Shown: one piece after another, positions 61,701 through 64,000 of the stretch
Numbering within the stretch: the first letter of the stretch is position 1
How the letters are laid out: every line of letters starts with the position of its first letter
DNA from: Eledone cirrhosa
Lineage: Eukaryota > Mollusca > Cephalopoda > Octopoda > Eledonidae
NCBI GenBank assembly: GCA_964016885.1
Contig: OZ024749.1
Span: 27,153,875-27,217,874 of the forward strand
Direction of reading: 5' to 3'
DNA: 64,000 bases
Notes under the pieces: generated by a model
Database searches by the model: none
Told to the model about the DNA's origin: nothing
What the model saw: the letters and a program-made list of their open reading frames with translations, nothing else
Position numbers and translations under genes: made by a program

Positions 61701-62705
61701 GAAACAATTAATGTTATACATAGTGTTGTACTAATATTATCTTTCGTGTTGATTCTATATTATGTGAATTAATGTTGATTCGTGTTGATTCTATATTATG
61801 TGAATTAATTGTTTCTACTTTTGGCACAAGGCCAGCAATTACCCAGTGTATTACTGGTACTTTATTTTATCGACCCCGTAAGGATGAAAGGCAAAGTTAA
61901 CCTCGGCGGGATTTGAACTCAGAATGGCAAGGGCCGTAACTCTATGCGTCAAAGCATGGCGTCCGAGCCTCTACCGATACTGCCAATCCATTAATGTAAT
62001 ACAGATATATCTGTGTTGATTTTTGACGGTATGTGTTTATAATTTCAAGCTATCTATAAATTTTTTAAACTTTATTGTGCAAATACTCGAGGTCTAATAC
62101 ACAAAAATATACAATCAATGCGAAAAATAAACAAAACATTAATTTGTAATGTTCTTCTGAACGAATTGCGAGCAATTTATAGTGTTATTTTCGCATTTGT
62201 AATGTTATTTATGTATATATTCAAAACATATTTGTAATGTTATTTATACAACTGTGAATAAAATTTCCTTTAATTTGTAAATATTGAAGAAAAACAAAAC
62301 CTTAATTCAACATTAAGTGCGTCAATCGATCACACACACCACAAGGGTCTGGGAGGCGGGTGTGAAATTTACAATACAAGGTCTTTGTTTTTATAACTAA
62401 GTTACTATGATGATAGATATAATATGATGATAGATATAATAAATAATAAATATTGTCGCTTACGACTTAATAATAACACTGGTTAACAATGGTCCTTCGT
62501 TGGTAGAGGTTGCTGCCATATCGGCCTCCTCGTCTACCACCAGTACACTATCATCTCCTCCTGCTCCTCCTCCCCCTCCAGTTGTAGTTGGTTGTCGTTC
62601 TGTTTTCTCTGTTACCTCTTCATTATCTCCAGAACTCGGTTCCGTCTTCTCATCTTCGGTAACTATCGTCTCGTCGGCCTTCTTTGAACCTTTCTTTCTC
62701 ACCAT
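28110..62705 (-). CDS. RSPH10B: Radial spoke head 10 homologue B (MORN-repeat axonemal protein), 17 exons seen
   Basis: RSPH10B belongs to the radial spoke head of the 9+2 axoneme and acts in motile cilia and sperm flagella. Exons on the minus strand: 62705-62464, 54356-54281, 53744-53676, 52615-52557, 51045-50904 (end uncertain), 49627-49406, 47860-47684, 45627-45513, 42391-42282, 41475-41289, 40073-39941, 37278-37184, 36738-36685, 34476-34369, 32811-32563, 31303-31228, 28471-28110. They sum to about 824 residues, near the roughly 870 of the human protein. Exons 1-8 encode an acidic, Gly-rich N-terminus and about ten MORN repeats ([16 protein letters not shown] type); exons 9-17 encode the conserved C-terminal half ([29 protein letters not shown], coiled-coil [20 protein letters not shown]). 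Phases agree at every junction except exon 11 to 12, where an exon appears to be missing. Start ATG at 62705 matches the MV-basic N-terminus of orthologues. Confidence 0.95.
28545..28720. repeat. (AAC)n/GATATAACAAC simple repeat
   Basis: Imperfect ACAACAACAGATATAAC repeats in the last RSPH10B intron. Confidence 0.85.
28760..28870 (-). mobile_element. SINE fragment
   Basis: GGTACTTTATTTTATCAACC and AAGGATGAAAGGCAAAG blocks of the main SINE. Confidence 0.75.
29055..29310 (-). mobile_element. tRNA-derived SINE, third family
   Basis: Reverse copy with GAATCGAACCTACGACATTA (B-box complement) and TAACCACTAGGCC-like A-box end. It shares AGGGTTAAACCCCCAGCTAT with 38160 and 61185. Confidence 0.75.
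29490..30745 (-). mobile_element. Cluster of about eight tRNA-derived SINE copies
   Basis: Minus-strand copies at about 29490-29620, 29650-29790, 29793-29985, 29990-30180, 30190-30385, 30410-30560 and 30570-30745, several only 3' halves. New copies start in the AATAAT tail of older ones, so the SINE seems to have re-targeted its own tails. Confidence 0.8.
29546..29647. repeat. 45-bp arm hairpin within a SINE
   Basis: 29546-29590 is the reverse complement of 29603-29647 with a single mismatch; the 12-base loop is CGGCGGGATTTG. Confidence 0.9.
30905..31124. mobile_element. TTAA-type MITE, reverse orientation
   Basis: Opens TTAGTCCTTTAGCATTTACA and closes AAATGCTAAAGGATAA. Same family as 11453-11681. 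Confidence 0.8.
31228..31303 (-). CDS. RSPH10B: RSPH10B exon 16
   Basis: Acceptor ATTTGTAG before 31303, donor GTATTG after 31228. Encodes [20 protein letters not shown] and TDSKN in phases that fit both neighbours. This is a poorly conserved linker region. Confidence 0.75.
31560..32265. repeat. 48-bp minisatellite derived from SINE/LINE tail, about 14 copies
   Basis: Unit contains AGCCCACACTGTAAAGTGGT and CATGTAGGTGTCACAACAAA. It flows at 32260-32428 into the normal tail (GGCGTTAGGAAGGGCATCCA and GATGATGATG), showing its origin. Open frames on both strands are repeat artefacts. Confidence 0.92.
32260..32428 (+). mobile_element. SINE/LINE 3' tail
   Basis: TTAGGAAGGGCATCCAGCCG, CATGCTAGCGTGGAAAATCT and a terminal (GAT)n, contiguous with the 48-bp array. 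Confidence 0.8.
32563..32811 (-). CDS. RSPH10B: RSPH10B exon 15
   Basis: Acceptor TTTCTCTTCACAG before 32811, donor GTAAGT after 32563. Encodes [20 protein letters not shown], a conserved helix, then a Ser-rich linker. The acceptor is the last copy of a 54-bp repeat that extends upstream in the intron. Confidence 0.93.
32805..33393. repeat. 54-bp minisatellite spanning the exon 15 acceptor, about 11 copies
   Basis: Each unit carries, on the minus strand, TTTTTCTCTTCACAGATGAC, identical to the functional intron-exon junction of exon 15. Degenerate relatives continue at 33825-34015. Confidence 0.92.
33403..33616. mobile_element. TTAA-type MITE
   Basis: TTAACCCTTTAGCAACCGG start and GCTGAAGGGTTAA end. 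A second, end-truncated copy follows directly (33617-33812). Confidence 0.8.
33617..33812. mobile_element. TTAA-type MITE, truncated second copy
   Basis: Shares TTCTGTTCAAACCGGCCATA and ATAGATTCGATATTATGTGA with the other copies; the right terminal repeat is lost. Confidence 0.7.
34369..34476 (-). CDS. RSPH10B: RSPH10B exon 14
   Basis: Acceptor at GATGATGAAAG before 34476, donor GTAAGG after 34369. Encodes [20 protein letters not shown], matching the NKELTAATFMKVIAEDN region of orthologues. The acceptor is preceded by (GAT)n rather than a pyrimidine tract. Confidence 0.9.
34515..35545 (-). mobile_element. LINE 3' portion ([13 protein letters not shown] family), split by a SINE
   Basis: Minus-strand LINE: ORF part at 35545-35245 and 3' UTR at 34805-34515. 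The SINE at 34808-35243 separates them. Reading across the SINE restores the order seen at 6985-7335. Confidence 0.8.
34808..35243 (+). mobile_element. tRNA-derived SINE inserted in a LINE
   Basis: Full copy of the 5895 family with (GAT)n end. The flanks GATACTTCAGGCACA and GATACTACAGGCACA look like a 15-bp target-site duplication with one change. Confidence 0.85.
35555..35778 (-). mobile_element. tRNA-derived SINE
   Basis: Reverse copy, from TTAGGCACAAGGCCAGCAAT to ATTCTGCCAATTCACCACCC. Confidence 0.8.
35780..36035 (+). mobile_element. RTE reverse transcriptase fragment between SINE pieces
   Basis: Encodes [20 protein letters not shown], then the catalytic YADD motif and [16 protein letters not shown] without a stop. 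The SINE at 35555-35778 abuts its left end and a SINE fragment (36045-36120) its right end. Confidence 0.85.
36140..36660. repeat. (CA)n-rich low-complexity region
   Basis: Imperfect CACACATACA repeats; open frames here are translated repeat. Confidence 0.85.
36685..36738 (-). CDS. RSPH10B: RSPH10B exon 13
   Basis: Acceptor CTTCCACAG before 36738, donor GTAAAA after 36685. Encodes [18 protein letters not shown], matching APPHEPTMKMRHFLWMLK of the human protein. Confidence 0.9.
36793..37102. mobile_element. MITE with 28-bp terminal inverted repeats
   Basis: Ends ATACTGTATATGCCGGCGTA and, inverted, ATACTGTATATGCTGGCATA; TA-flanked, no ORF. Probably Tc1/mariner-like. Confidence 0.65.
37184..37278 (-). 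CDS. RSPH10B: RSPH10B exon 12
   Basis: Acceptor TTATCTCACTGCAG before 37278, donor GTGAAC after 37184. Encodes [20 protein letters not shown] and CAICKPRK. It enters in phase 1 whereas exon 11 leaves in phase 2, so an exon between them is missing. Confidence 0.9.
37270..37470. repeat. Degenerate minisatellite spanning the exon 12 acceptor
   Basis: Four diverged units of about 45-55 bp. On the minus strand most carry TTATCTCACTACAGG followed by CTCTAT, copies of the exon 12 junction TTATCTCACTGCAGG/CTATAT. Confidence 0.85.
37495..37740 (-). mobile_element. SINE/LINE tail, reverse
   Basis: Begins CATCATCATCATCATTTAAC and contains GCTGGATGCCCTTCCTAACA, the complement of the common tail. Confidence 0.75.
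37880..38160. repeat. 38-bp minisatellite, about 7 copies
   Basis: Unit TTAAATATAGTGTGCAGTTG plus AAATGTGCAGTAGCATCC with variants. Confidence 0.85.
38160..38297 (-). mobile_element. SINE, third family, cut by the gap
   Basis: GCAGGGCTAAACCCTCATCT and CAGCTGAGTATACTGGAGCA match 29055 and 61185; the copy runs into the Ns. Confidence 0.7.
38298..38497. other. Assembly gap of 200 Ns
   Basis: Round length suggests a placeholder of unknown true size. It lies between RSPH10B exons 11 and 12. Confidence 0.99.
38500..38840. repeat. Degenerate GTGTGAGTGTAGCTGATAATGA repeat
   Basis: Irregular units with AGTGTAGCTGATAATGA; no coding signal. Confidence 0.7.
38840..39890. mobile_element. LINE with inverted 5' segment (twin-priming structure)
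   Basis: 39070-38840 is the LINE 3' UTR in minus orientation. 39070-39870 is the upstream ORF part in plus orientation: [20 protein letters not shown], a zinc-knuckle-like [31 protein letters not shown] and a stop near 39862. One in-frame TGA occurs at 39388. The two pieces are adjacent in the uninverted copy at 6985-7335, so nothing was lost at the switch. Confidence 0.85.
39941..40073 (-). CDS. RSPH10B: RSPH10B exon 11
   Basis: Acceptor CCTCACCAG before 40073, donor GTAAGC after 39941 (phase 2). Encodes [20 protein letters not shown] and [11 protein letters not shown], matching the [22 protein letters not shown] region of human RSPH10B. Confidence 0.9.
40130..40560. repeat. GTGGTGTGGTG simple repeat
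   Basis: G/T-rich imperfect repeat in RSPH10B intron 10, then SINE remnants (AACCTCAAAAGGATGAAAGG) to 40620. Confidence 0.85.
40620..41025. mobile_element. LINE with inverted 5' segment (twin-priming structure)
   Basis: 40845-40620 on the minus strand encodes [24 protein letters not shown] C-terminus (same family as 13690-13965). 40845-41020 on the plus strand encodes the endonuclease-RT linker [20 protein letters not shown]. Adjacent opposite orientations with the 3' end outermost fit twin priming. Confidence 0.8.
41034..41270. mobile_element. TTAA-flanked MITE, second type
   Basis: Opens TTAACCTGTTGACTGCCGTG and closes CAGTACTGAAAAGGTTAA (imperfect inverted match). It ends 12 bases before the exon 10 donor. 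Confidence 0.6.
41289..41475 (-). CDS. RSPH10B: RSPH10B exon 10
   Basis: Acceptor TTATTTTCAG before 41475, donor GTAAGT after 41289. Encodes [20 protein letters not shown] and [20 protein letters not shown], the best-conserved block of the C-terminal half. The first nine exon bases are GTAAGTAAG, a donor-like motif right after the acceptor. Confidence 0.95.
41500..42265. repeat. (GTAGTG)n/(AGT)n simple repeats
   Basis: Several pure (AGT)n and (GGT)n blocks; a short non-repeat segment lies at 41795-41920. The array reaches within 15 bases of the exon 9 donor. Confidence 0.95.
42282..42391 (-). CDS. RSPH10B: RSPH10B exon 9
   Basis: Acceptor ATTTCTGTAG before 42391 (phase 1 in), donor GTAAGA after 42282. 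Encodes [20 protein letters not shown] and [12 protein letters not shown]. It sits between two large repeat blocks. Confidence 0.9.
42475..45380. repeat. 51-bp satellite with a 1077-bp higher-order repeat
   Basis: About 55 units of CACCCAGTCCACCCTGTATG plus GTGGTAGTAATGGTGACATG and linker. 27-bp short units are interspersed. The pattern repeats with a 1077-bp period (19 full plus 4 short units): private variants at 43040, 43798 and 43861 recur at 44117, 44875 and 44938. The unit resembles the CACCCAGTCCACACTGTAAA block of the SINE/LINE tail. Long open frames on both strands come from the unit being 17 codons. Confidence 0.95.
45400..45460. repeat. (GA)n microsatellite
   Basis: Nearly pure (GA)n. 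Confidence 0.95.
45513..45627 (-). CDS. RSPH10B: RSPH10B exon 8
   Basis: Acceptor TCTCTCTCCAG before 45627, donor GTTAGT after 45513 (phase 1). Encodes [20 protein letters not shown], the last MORN repeat, and [11 protein letters not shown]. Confidence 0.88.
45700..45900 (+). mobile_element. LINE ORF C-terminus fragment
   Basis: Frameshifted coding sequence for [20 protein letters not shown] and [17 protein letters not shown]-like end. Confidence 0.75.
46100..46335. repeat. Alternating (TA)n and 66-bp LINE-derived cassettes
   Basis: The AAGTGCCAAGAAATTCCAGT...GGGTATAATGGGAATCAT cassette occurs at 46130-46195 and 46232-46300, each flanked by (TA)n; further copies at 47366-47430 and 47508-47540. 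Confidence 0.85.
46335..47339 (+). mobile_element. Non-autonomous Helitron
   Basis: The 3' end has GAGCAACGCCGGGCTTTACT then GCTAG before T, the same hairpin and CTAG end as the copy at 59430-60053. The 5' part shares the TTGTCTGTCTGTCTATCGAT region. The exact 5' border is blurred by (TA)n. It encodes no Rep/helicase. A 37-bp minisatellite lies inside. Confidence 0.75.
46780..47035. repeat. 37-bp minisatellite inside the Helitron, about 7 copies
   Basis: Unit GCGTGCAGACAGACAGTCGT plus GCAGAGAGGTGATATAG. Confidence 0.92.
47340..47545. repeat. (TA)n with LINE-derived cassettes
   Basis: Continuation of the cassette pattern at 46100-46335 on the other side of the Helitron, so the Helitron probably inserted into a cassette array. 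Confidence 0.75.
47684..47860 (-). CDS. RSPH10B: RSPH10B exon 7
   Basis: Acceptor TCTCCCCAACAG before 47860, donor GTGAGT after 47684. Encodes [20 protein letters not shown], then MORN repeats [20 protein letters not shown] and [13 protein letters not shown]. Confidence 0.95.
48295..48572. mobile_element. Short element with 45-bp terminal inverted repeats
   Basis: 48295-48341 (TTTGGGAGGGTCATGTTGCC...) is inverted at 48526-48572. The interior holds (GGTT)n and an AATAAA. No ORF. Class unknown. Confidence 0.7.
48855..49086. mobile_element. TTAA-type MITE, reverse orientation
   Basis: TTAACCCTTTAGCATTCACG start and CATTAAAGGGTTAA end. Confidence 0.85.
49140..49395. repeat. (CA)n, (TA)n and GAT/GGT repeats
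   Basis: Simple repeats up to the exon 6 donor. Confidence 0.9.
49406..49627 (-). CDS. RSPH10B: RSPH10B exon 6
   Basis: Acceptor ATTGCTATTTTAG before 49627, donor GTAATT after 49406. Encodes [20 protein letters not shown] and two MORN repeats ([32 protein letters not shown]). Confidence 0.95.
49735..49835. repeat. (CTA)n/(CTG)n trinucleotide repeat
   Basis: Pure CTACTACTACT and CTGCTGCTACT runs. Confidence 0.9.
49835..50615 (-). mobile_element. Cluster of five tRNA-derived SINE copies
   Basis: Minus-strand copies at about 49835-50060, 50065-50210, 50215-50275, 50275-50415 and 50416-50615; the first and last are full length. Confidence 0.82.
50715..50860. repeat. (CCA)n/(CTA)n trinucleotide repeat
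   Basis: Long pure (ACC)n run at 50745-50795. Confidence 0.92.
50904..51045 (-). CDS. RSPH10B: RSPH10B exon 5 (3' end uncertain)
   Basis: Acceptor CTGTTGCAG before 51045. Encodes [20 protein letters not shown] and [12 protein letters not shown]. Alignment to orthologues would end the exon at the HGKG codons (about 50929), but no GT follows there in phase. The only in-phase donor seen is GTGAGA after 50904, which adds eight residues. GTCAAT after 50927 is out of phase. Confidence 0.85.
51060..51945. repeat. 49-bp minisatellite, about 18 copies
   Basis: Unit CCATAGTACCCCACCAACAC plus ACTTAGGCCACTATAGAGAC and AGTAGAAGG. It starts 15 bases upstream of the exon 5 acceptor. Confidence 0.95.
51950..52540. 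other. Intron sequence without a recognised feature
   Basis: No repeat or exon was recognised. The open frames on both strands at 52266-52530 have no family resemblance that I can see. Confidence 0.5.
52557..52615 (-). CDS. RSPH10B: RSPH10B exon 4
   Basis: Acceptor ATATTTACCAG before 52615, donor GTAAGA after 52557 (phase 2). Encodes [19 protein letters not shown], a MORN repeat. Confidence 0.93.
52798..53090 (-). mobile_element. tRNA-derived SINE, second family
   Basis: Same blocks as 10840-11160 (ATTCCACAGACACGCATACC, GAGATTCAGCGTGACACAGA). The tRNA-like end lies near 53085. Confidence 0.75.
53100..53390 (-). mobile_element. Degenerate RTE reverse transcriptase fragment
   Basis: Minus strand resembles the LINE segment after the catalytic YADD: complement of CTTTTGATTCCAAGTTCTCT (LESKG-like) and TCAGCTATAACAACCAGGTC. 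Heavily decayed. Confidence 0.5.
53395..53690. repeat. 48-57 bp minisatellite spanning the exon 3 donor, about 5 copies
   Basis: On the minus strand units carry GATGGTGTTACCTGCCAGG then TAAATATA, copies of the exon 3 end plus its 5' splice site. Confidence 0.9.
53676..53744 (-). CDS. RSPH10B: RSPH10B exon 3
   Basis: Acceptor TACTGTCATCAG before 53744, donor GTAAAT after 53676. Encodes [20 protein letters not shown] plus TYQ, a MORN repeat. Confidence 0.94.
53935..54260. repeat. 45-bp GGT-rich minisatellite, about 7 copies
   Basis: Unit TAGTCGTGCTCATAATAGTG plus CTGGTGATGGTGGTGGTGG. Confidence 0.92.
54281..54356 (-). CDS. RSPH10B: RSPH10B exon 2
   Basis: Acceptor AACTCTTCAG before 54356, donor GTAAGT after 54281. 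Encodes [20 protein letters not shown] plus GHTYK, the first MORN repeat, matching YEGEKVRGLYEGEGEAAF of the human protein. Confidence 0.94.
54400..54495. repeat. Left part of the TGTAGTTCTAAAT satellite
   Basis: Variant units TGTGTAGTTCTAAATAAC; separated from the main array by a LINE. Confidence 0.85.
54505..55325 (-). mobile_element. LINE C-terminal fragment inserted in a satellite
   Basis: Second copy of the 9165-10095 LINE. Open for 187 codons ([60 protein letters not shown]). The 3' end carries (AAT)n. 5' truncated at 55325. Confidence 0.85.
55325..57370. repeat. 22-bp satellite, about 93 copies
   Basis: Unit TGTAGTTCTAAATCTAATAT plus TA, with ATTGTG, ATTATG, GAGGTTC and AAGC variants. 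RSPH10B intron 1. Confidence 0.97.
57807..57850 (-). CDS. Possible alternative first exon of RSPH10B
   Basis: The minus strand reads ATG at 57850, then [13 protein letters not shown], then GA followed by the donor GTAAGT. It exits in phase 2, the same as exon 1, and would join exon 2 as HE-YNGEL. There is no transcript evidence, and a chance ORF is possible. Confidence 0.25.
57960..58260 (+). mobile_element. Possible tRNA-derived SINE
   Basis: Contains a B-box-like GCTGGTTCGAAGTCCCAGG about 60 bases after CCGGAAAGTCGGCAGG. No second copy in the window, so this is a weak call. Confidence 0.35.
58469..58850. mobile_element. Two SINEs head to head (inverted pair)
   Basis: Minus-strand copy 58469-58660 and plus-strand copy 58665-58848 with their tRNA-like ends facing each other and almost no loop. 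Confidence 0.9.
58860..59215. repeat. Degenerate repeats of GAAGGCAACTCATCTAG
   Basis: Four diverged units (58905, 58984, 59065 and nearby) then a piece of SINE tail (GATAAAATGCACCCAGTCCA). Confidence 0.6.
59232..60073. mobile_element. TTAA-type MITE split by a Helitron
   Basis: Left part 59232-59429 and right part 60054-60073 (GTAAATACTAAAGGGTTAA) rejoin to the structure of the intact MITE at 11453-11681. Confidence 0.85.
59430..60053 (+). mobile_element. Non-autonomous Helitron, 624 bp
   Basis: Starts TCTATATAACTAAAACAGAG and ends with GAGCAACGCCGAGCCATTCT then GCTAG. It sits exactly between A and T of the interrupted MITE, with no target duplication. TC start, CTAG end and A/T insertion are the Helitron rules. 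No ORF for Rep/helicase. Confidence 0.9.
60090..60560 (+). mobile_element. RTE-type LINE 5' fragment
   Basis: Encodes [19 protein letters not shown], stop, [20 protein letters not shown] and [13 protein letters not shown]: the start of the endonuclease ORF, a different subfamily from 15005. Confidence 0.8.
60570..61180. other. Intron 1 sequence, no recognised feature
   Basis: No repeat family or exon recognised, apart from weak internal duplication of a CCCCATT/CTCCCC-rich block at 60890-61040. Confidence 0.4.
61185..61440 (-). mobile_element. tRNA-derived SINE, third family
   Basis: GAATCGAACCCACAACATTA and AGGGTTAAACCCCCAGCTAT; full-length match to 29055-29310. Confidence 0.8.
61525..61990. 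mobile_element. Two SINEs tail to tail (inverted pair)
   Basis: Plus copy 61525-61712 and minus copy 61803-61990, separated by about 90 bases. Both look young, with GGTTAACTTTGCC-type bodies nearly consensus. Confidence 0.9.
61990..62455. other. AT-rich intron sequence
   Basis: Shares short blocks with 19020-19225 (ATTTGTAATGTTATTTATAC inverted; GTGCGTCAATCG direct), so an unclassified dispersed repeat is likely. Confidence 0.45.
62464..62705 (-). CDS. RSPH10B: RSPH10B exon 1
   Basis: ATG at 62705, donor GTAAGC after 62464 (phase 2). Encodes a charged N-terminus ([20 protein letters not shown]), a TTTGGGGGAGG linker and LLTSVIIKS leading into the first MORN repeat. A (TA)n TATA-like run lies 8-25 bases upstream of the ATG. 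Confidence 0.93.
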
Positions 62706-62869
62706 ATTTTTATATATATATATATATTCTTCTTCTGCTGCTGTTGTTGTTCTTGTTTGTTTGGTGAGTTGTTTTTATTTTCCTTCTCGACAGAAACAAA
62801 TCTACTGAGCTGTCGGTTGCTTGGCAACAACAAACTTTTTTTTTTTTTTGTAACAACAAAAGGCTTGGA

Positions 62870-63245
62870 TGAGAGTAAGACAGTTATTATTTGGTGGTGT
62901 TGCTGGTGGTAGTGCCATTAGTGCTAATGTTGGTGGTGTTGCTGGTAGTGTTGTTGGTATTGATGGTAGTGTCATTAGTTTTAATGTTGGTGGTGTTATA
63001 GGTGGTGTTGCTGGTAGTAGTGTTGGTATTGGTGGTAGTGTCATTAGTGCTAATGTTGGTGGTGTTACGTACTGGTGTTGGTGATGTTAGTGCAGTTGTT
63101 GGTAGTGTAGGTGTTGTTGATAGTGTTGGTGATGTTCTTGGTGGTGGTGGTGGTGCTGTTGGTAGTTAGTGGTGGTGTTTGTGGCTTTGTTGTTGATAGT
63201 GTTAGTGGTGATGGTGTAGTAGTTGTTGTTAGTCGTGGTGTGTTT
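62870..63245. repeat. TGGTGT/GTTGGTGGT imperfect repeat upstream of RSPH10B
   Basis: G/T-rich degenerate repeat about 165-540 bases upstream of the start codon. It may contain the promoter, but no specific motif (X-box for RFX) was identified with confidence. Confidence 0.7.
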
Positions 63246-63469
63246 TTTAATTACTCTCGTGTCCCAATTAATAAGCCACGAGGCGGGGGCGATTATTCAA
63301 CACTTGAGAGTAAAATTATTGTTGTATTTACTAATAATATTGTTATTAGTGCTGTTGATAAATTTAAAATACAAGAATTATAATTCTCATATTCTAACTT
63401 TATTTGTTATGATTTTAGTATATGTAATATATAAAAAGTAAAGTTAAGGGAAATGGCTCTTCCATCTGT

Positions 63470-63600
63470 TTACGGCGATGTATATTCCAGTTGTTCGATC
63501 AATGGAACAGCCAAATTATAAAATGAGCGTGTAAGTGGTTGATATTCCATAGACACGTGTAATCCGAACGTAATTCCTAGTGAGGCTGGTCCTTTGAATT
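63470..63600 (-). mobile_element. SINE fragment, second family
   Basis: GTTCGATCAATGGAACAGCC and ATTCCATAGACACGTGTAAT relate to 10840 and 52798. Confidence 0.6.
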
Positions 63601-63679
63601 ACAGGCACAGAGAGAGAGTGTGTGTGTTTAATTTGTAACTGACGTTTCAATTCCGTTCATGTATCACTCGTTCGTTCGT

Positions 63680-63850
63680 CTATTTTGCCAGAAATTGGTA
63701 GAGCGTCGGACGAATGCTTTCACTACTTTTGACTGATTGCAGTCTTCAGTTATGCCTCTTTACGTTCTGAGTTCAAATTTTGTCGAGGTCAGCCTTGTTT
63801 TTCTTCTCTCCCGCGAGAAGAATCTATATAAAATAAAATAACTTAGTTAC
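63680..63850 (+). mobile_element. Degenerate tRNA-derived SINE
   Basis: GTAGAGCGTCGGACGAATGC, TACGTTCTGAGTTCAAATTT and a decayed body. The remaining 63850-64000 shows nothing recognisable. Confidence 0.6.
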
Positions 63851-64000
63851 AAGCCCGTACATGACATCTAGGGTTCTTTACGTAAATATTGAATCAACTC
63901 CTGTACTTGATTGTACTTTATTTTATTGGCATTTTCTCTAGCAATTTTGATAATCCCCCATCACTCCCAGTATTACTTACCTGCTGGTTTTTAATGTGTT

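Overview
The window looks like nuclear DNA of a coleoid cephalopod, most likely an octopus. This rests on intron-rich genes buried in dense tRNA-derived SINEs, RTE-type and other LINEs, a Penelope-like element, a Ty3/gypsy element, Helitrons, TTAA-flanked MITEs and very abundant micro- and minisatellites. The species assignment is inference; no database was searched. There is one 200-base assembly gap (38298-38497).

Two host genes lie on the minus strand, both for motile cilia and flagella. RSPH10B (radial spoke head 10 homolog B, a MORN-repeat protein) runs from its start codon at 62705 to its stop at 28110. I resolve 17 coding exons, all but one boundary joining in phase; the phase break between exons 11 and 12 implies a further exon, and the assembly gap lies in that intron. 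The 5' half of DNAAF11 (LRRC6/tilB, a cytoplasmic dynein-arm assembly factor) follows on the same strand: five exons from 14805 down to 7701 cover the LRR and LRR-cap region. Its first exon was not found and its 3' half lies off the left edge or was not recognised.

Between the two genes, on the plus strand at 21005-21946, is an intact single-exon ORF that reads as a CARD joined to a caspase-like domain whose catalytic cysteine is replaced. It is the most interesting protein in the window.

Everything else is repeats. Region by region: 0-3 kb, scrambled RTE LINE; 3.2-5.5 kb, Penelope-like element with long inverted terminal repeats; 5.9-14 kb, SINEs, LINE fragments and satellites in and below DNAAF11; 15-18 kb, damaged RTE LINE; 19.6 kb, candidate hammerhead ribozyme; 22.1-27.6 kb, frameshifted Ty3/gypsy element with one 3' LTR and only a stub of the 5' LTR; 28-62.7 kb, RSPH10B introns holding SINE clusters, inverted SINE pairs, twin-primed LINEs, Helitrons, and satellites that include a 51-bp array with a 1077-bp higher-order repeat. 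Three RSPH10B exons (3, 12 and 15) are flanked by minisatellites whose repeat unit contains a copy of that exon's own splice junction.
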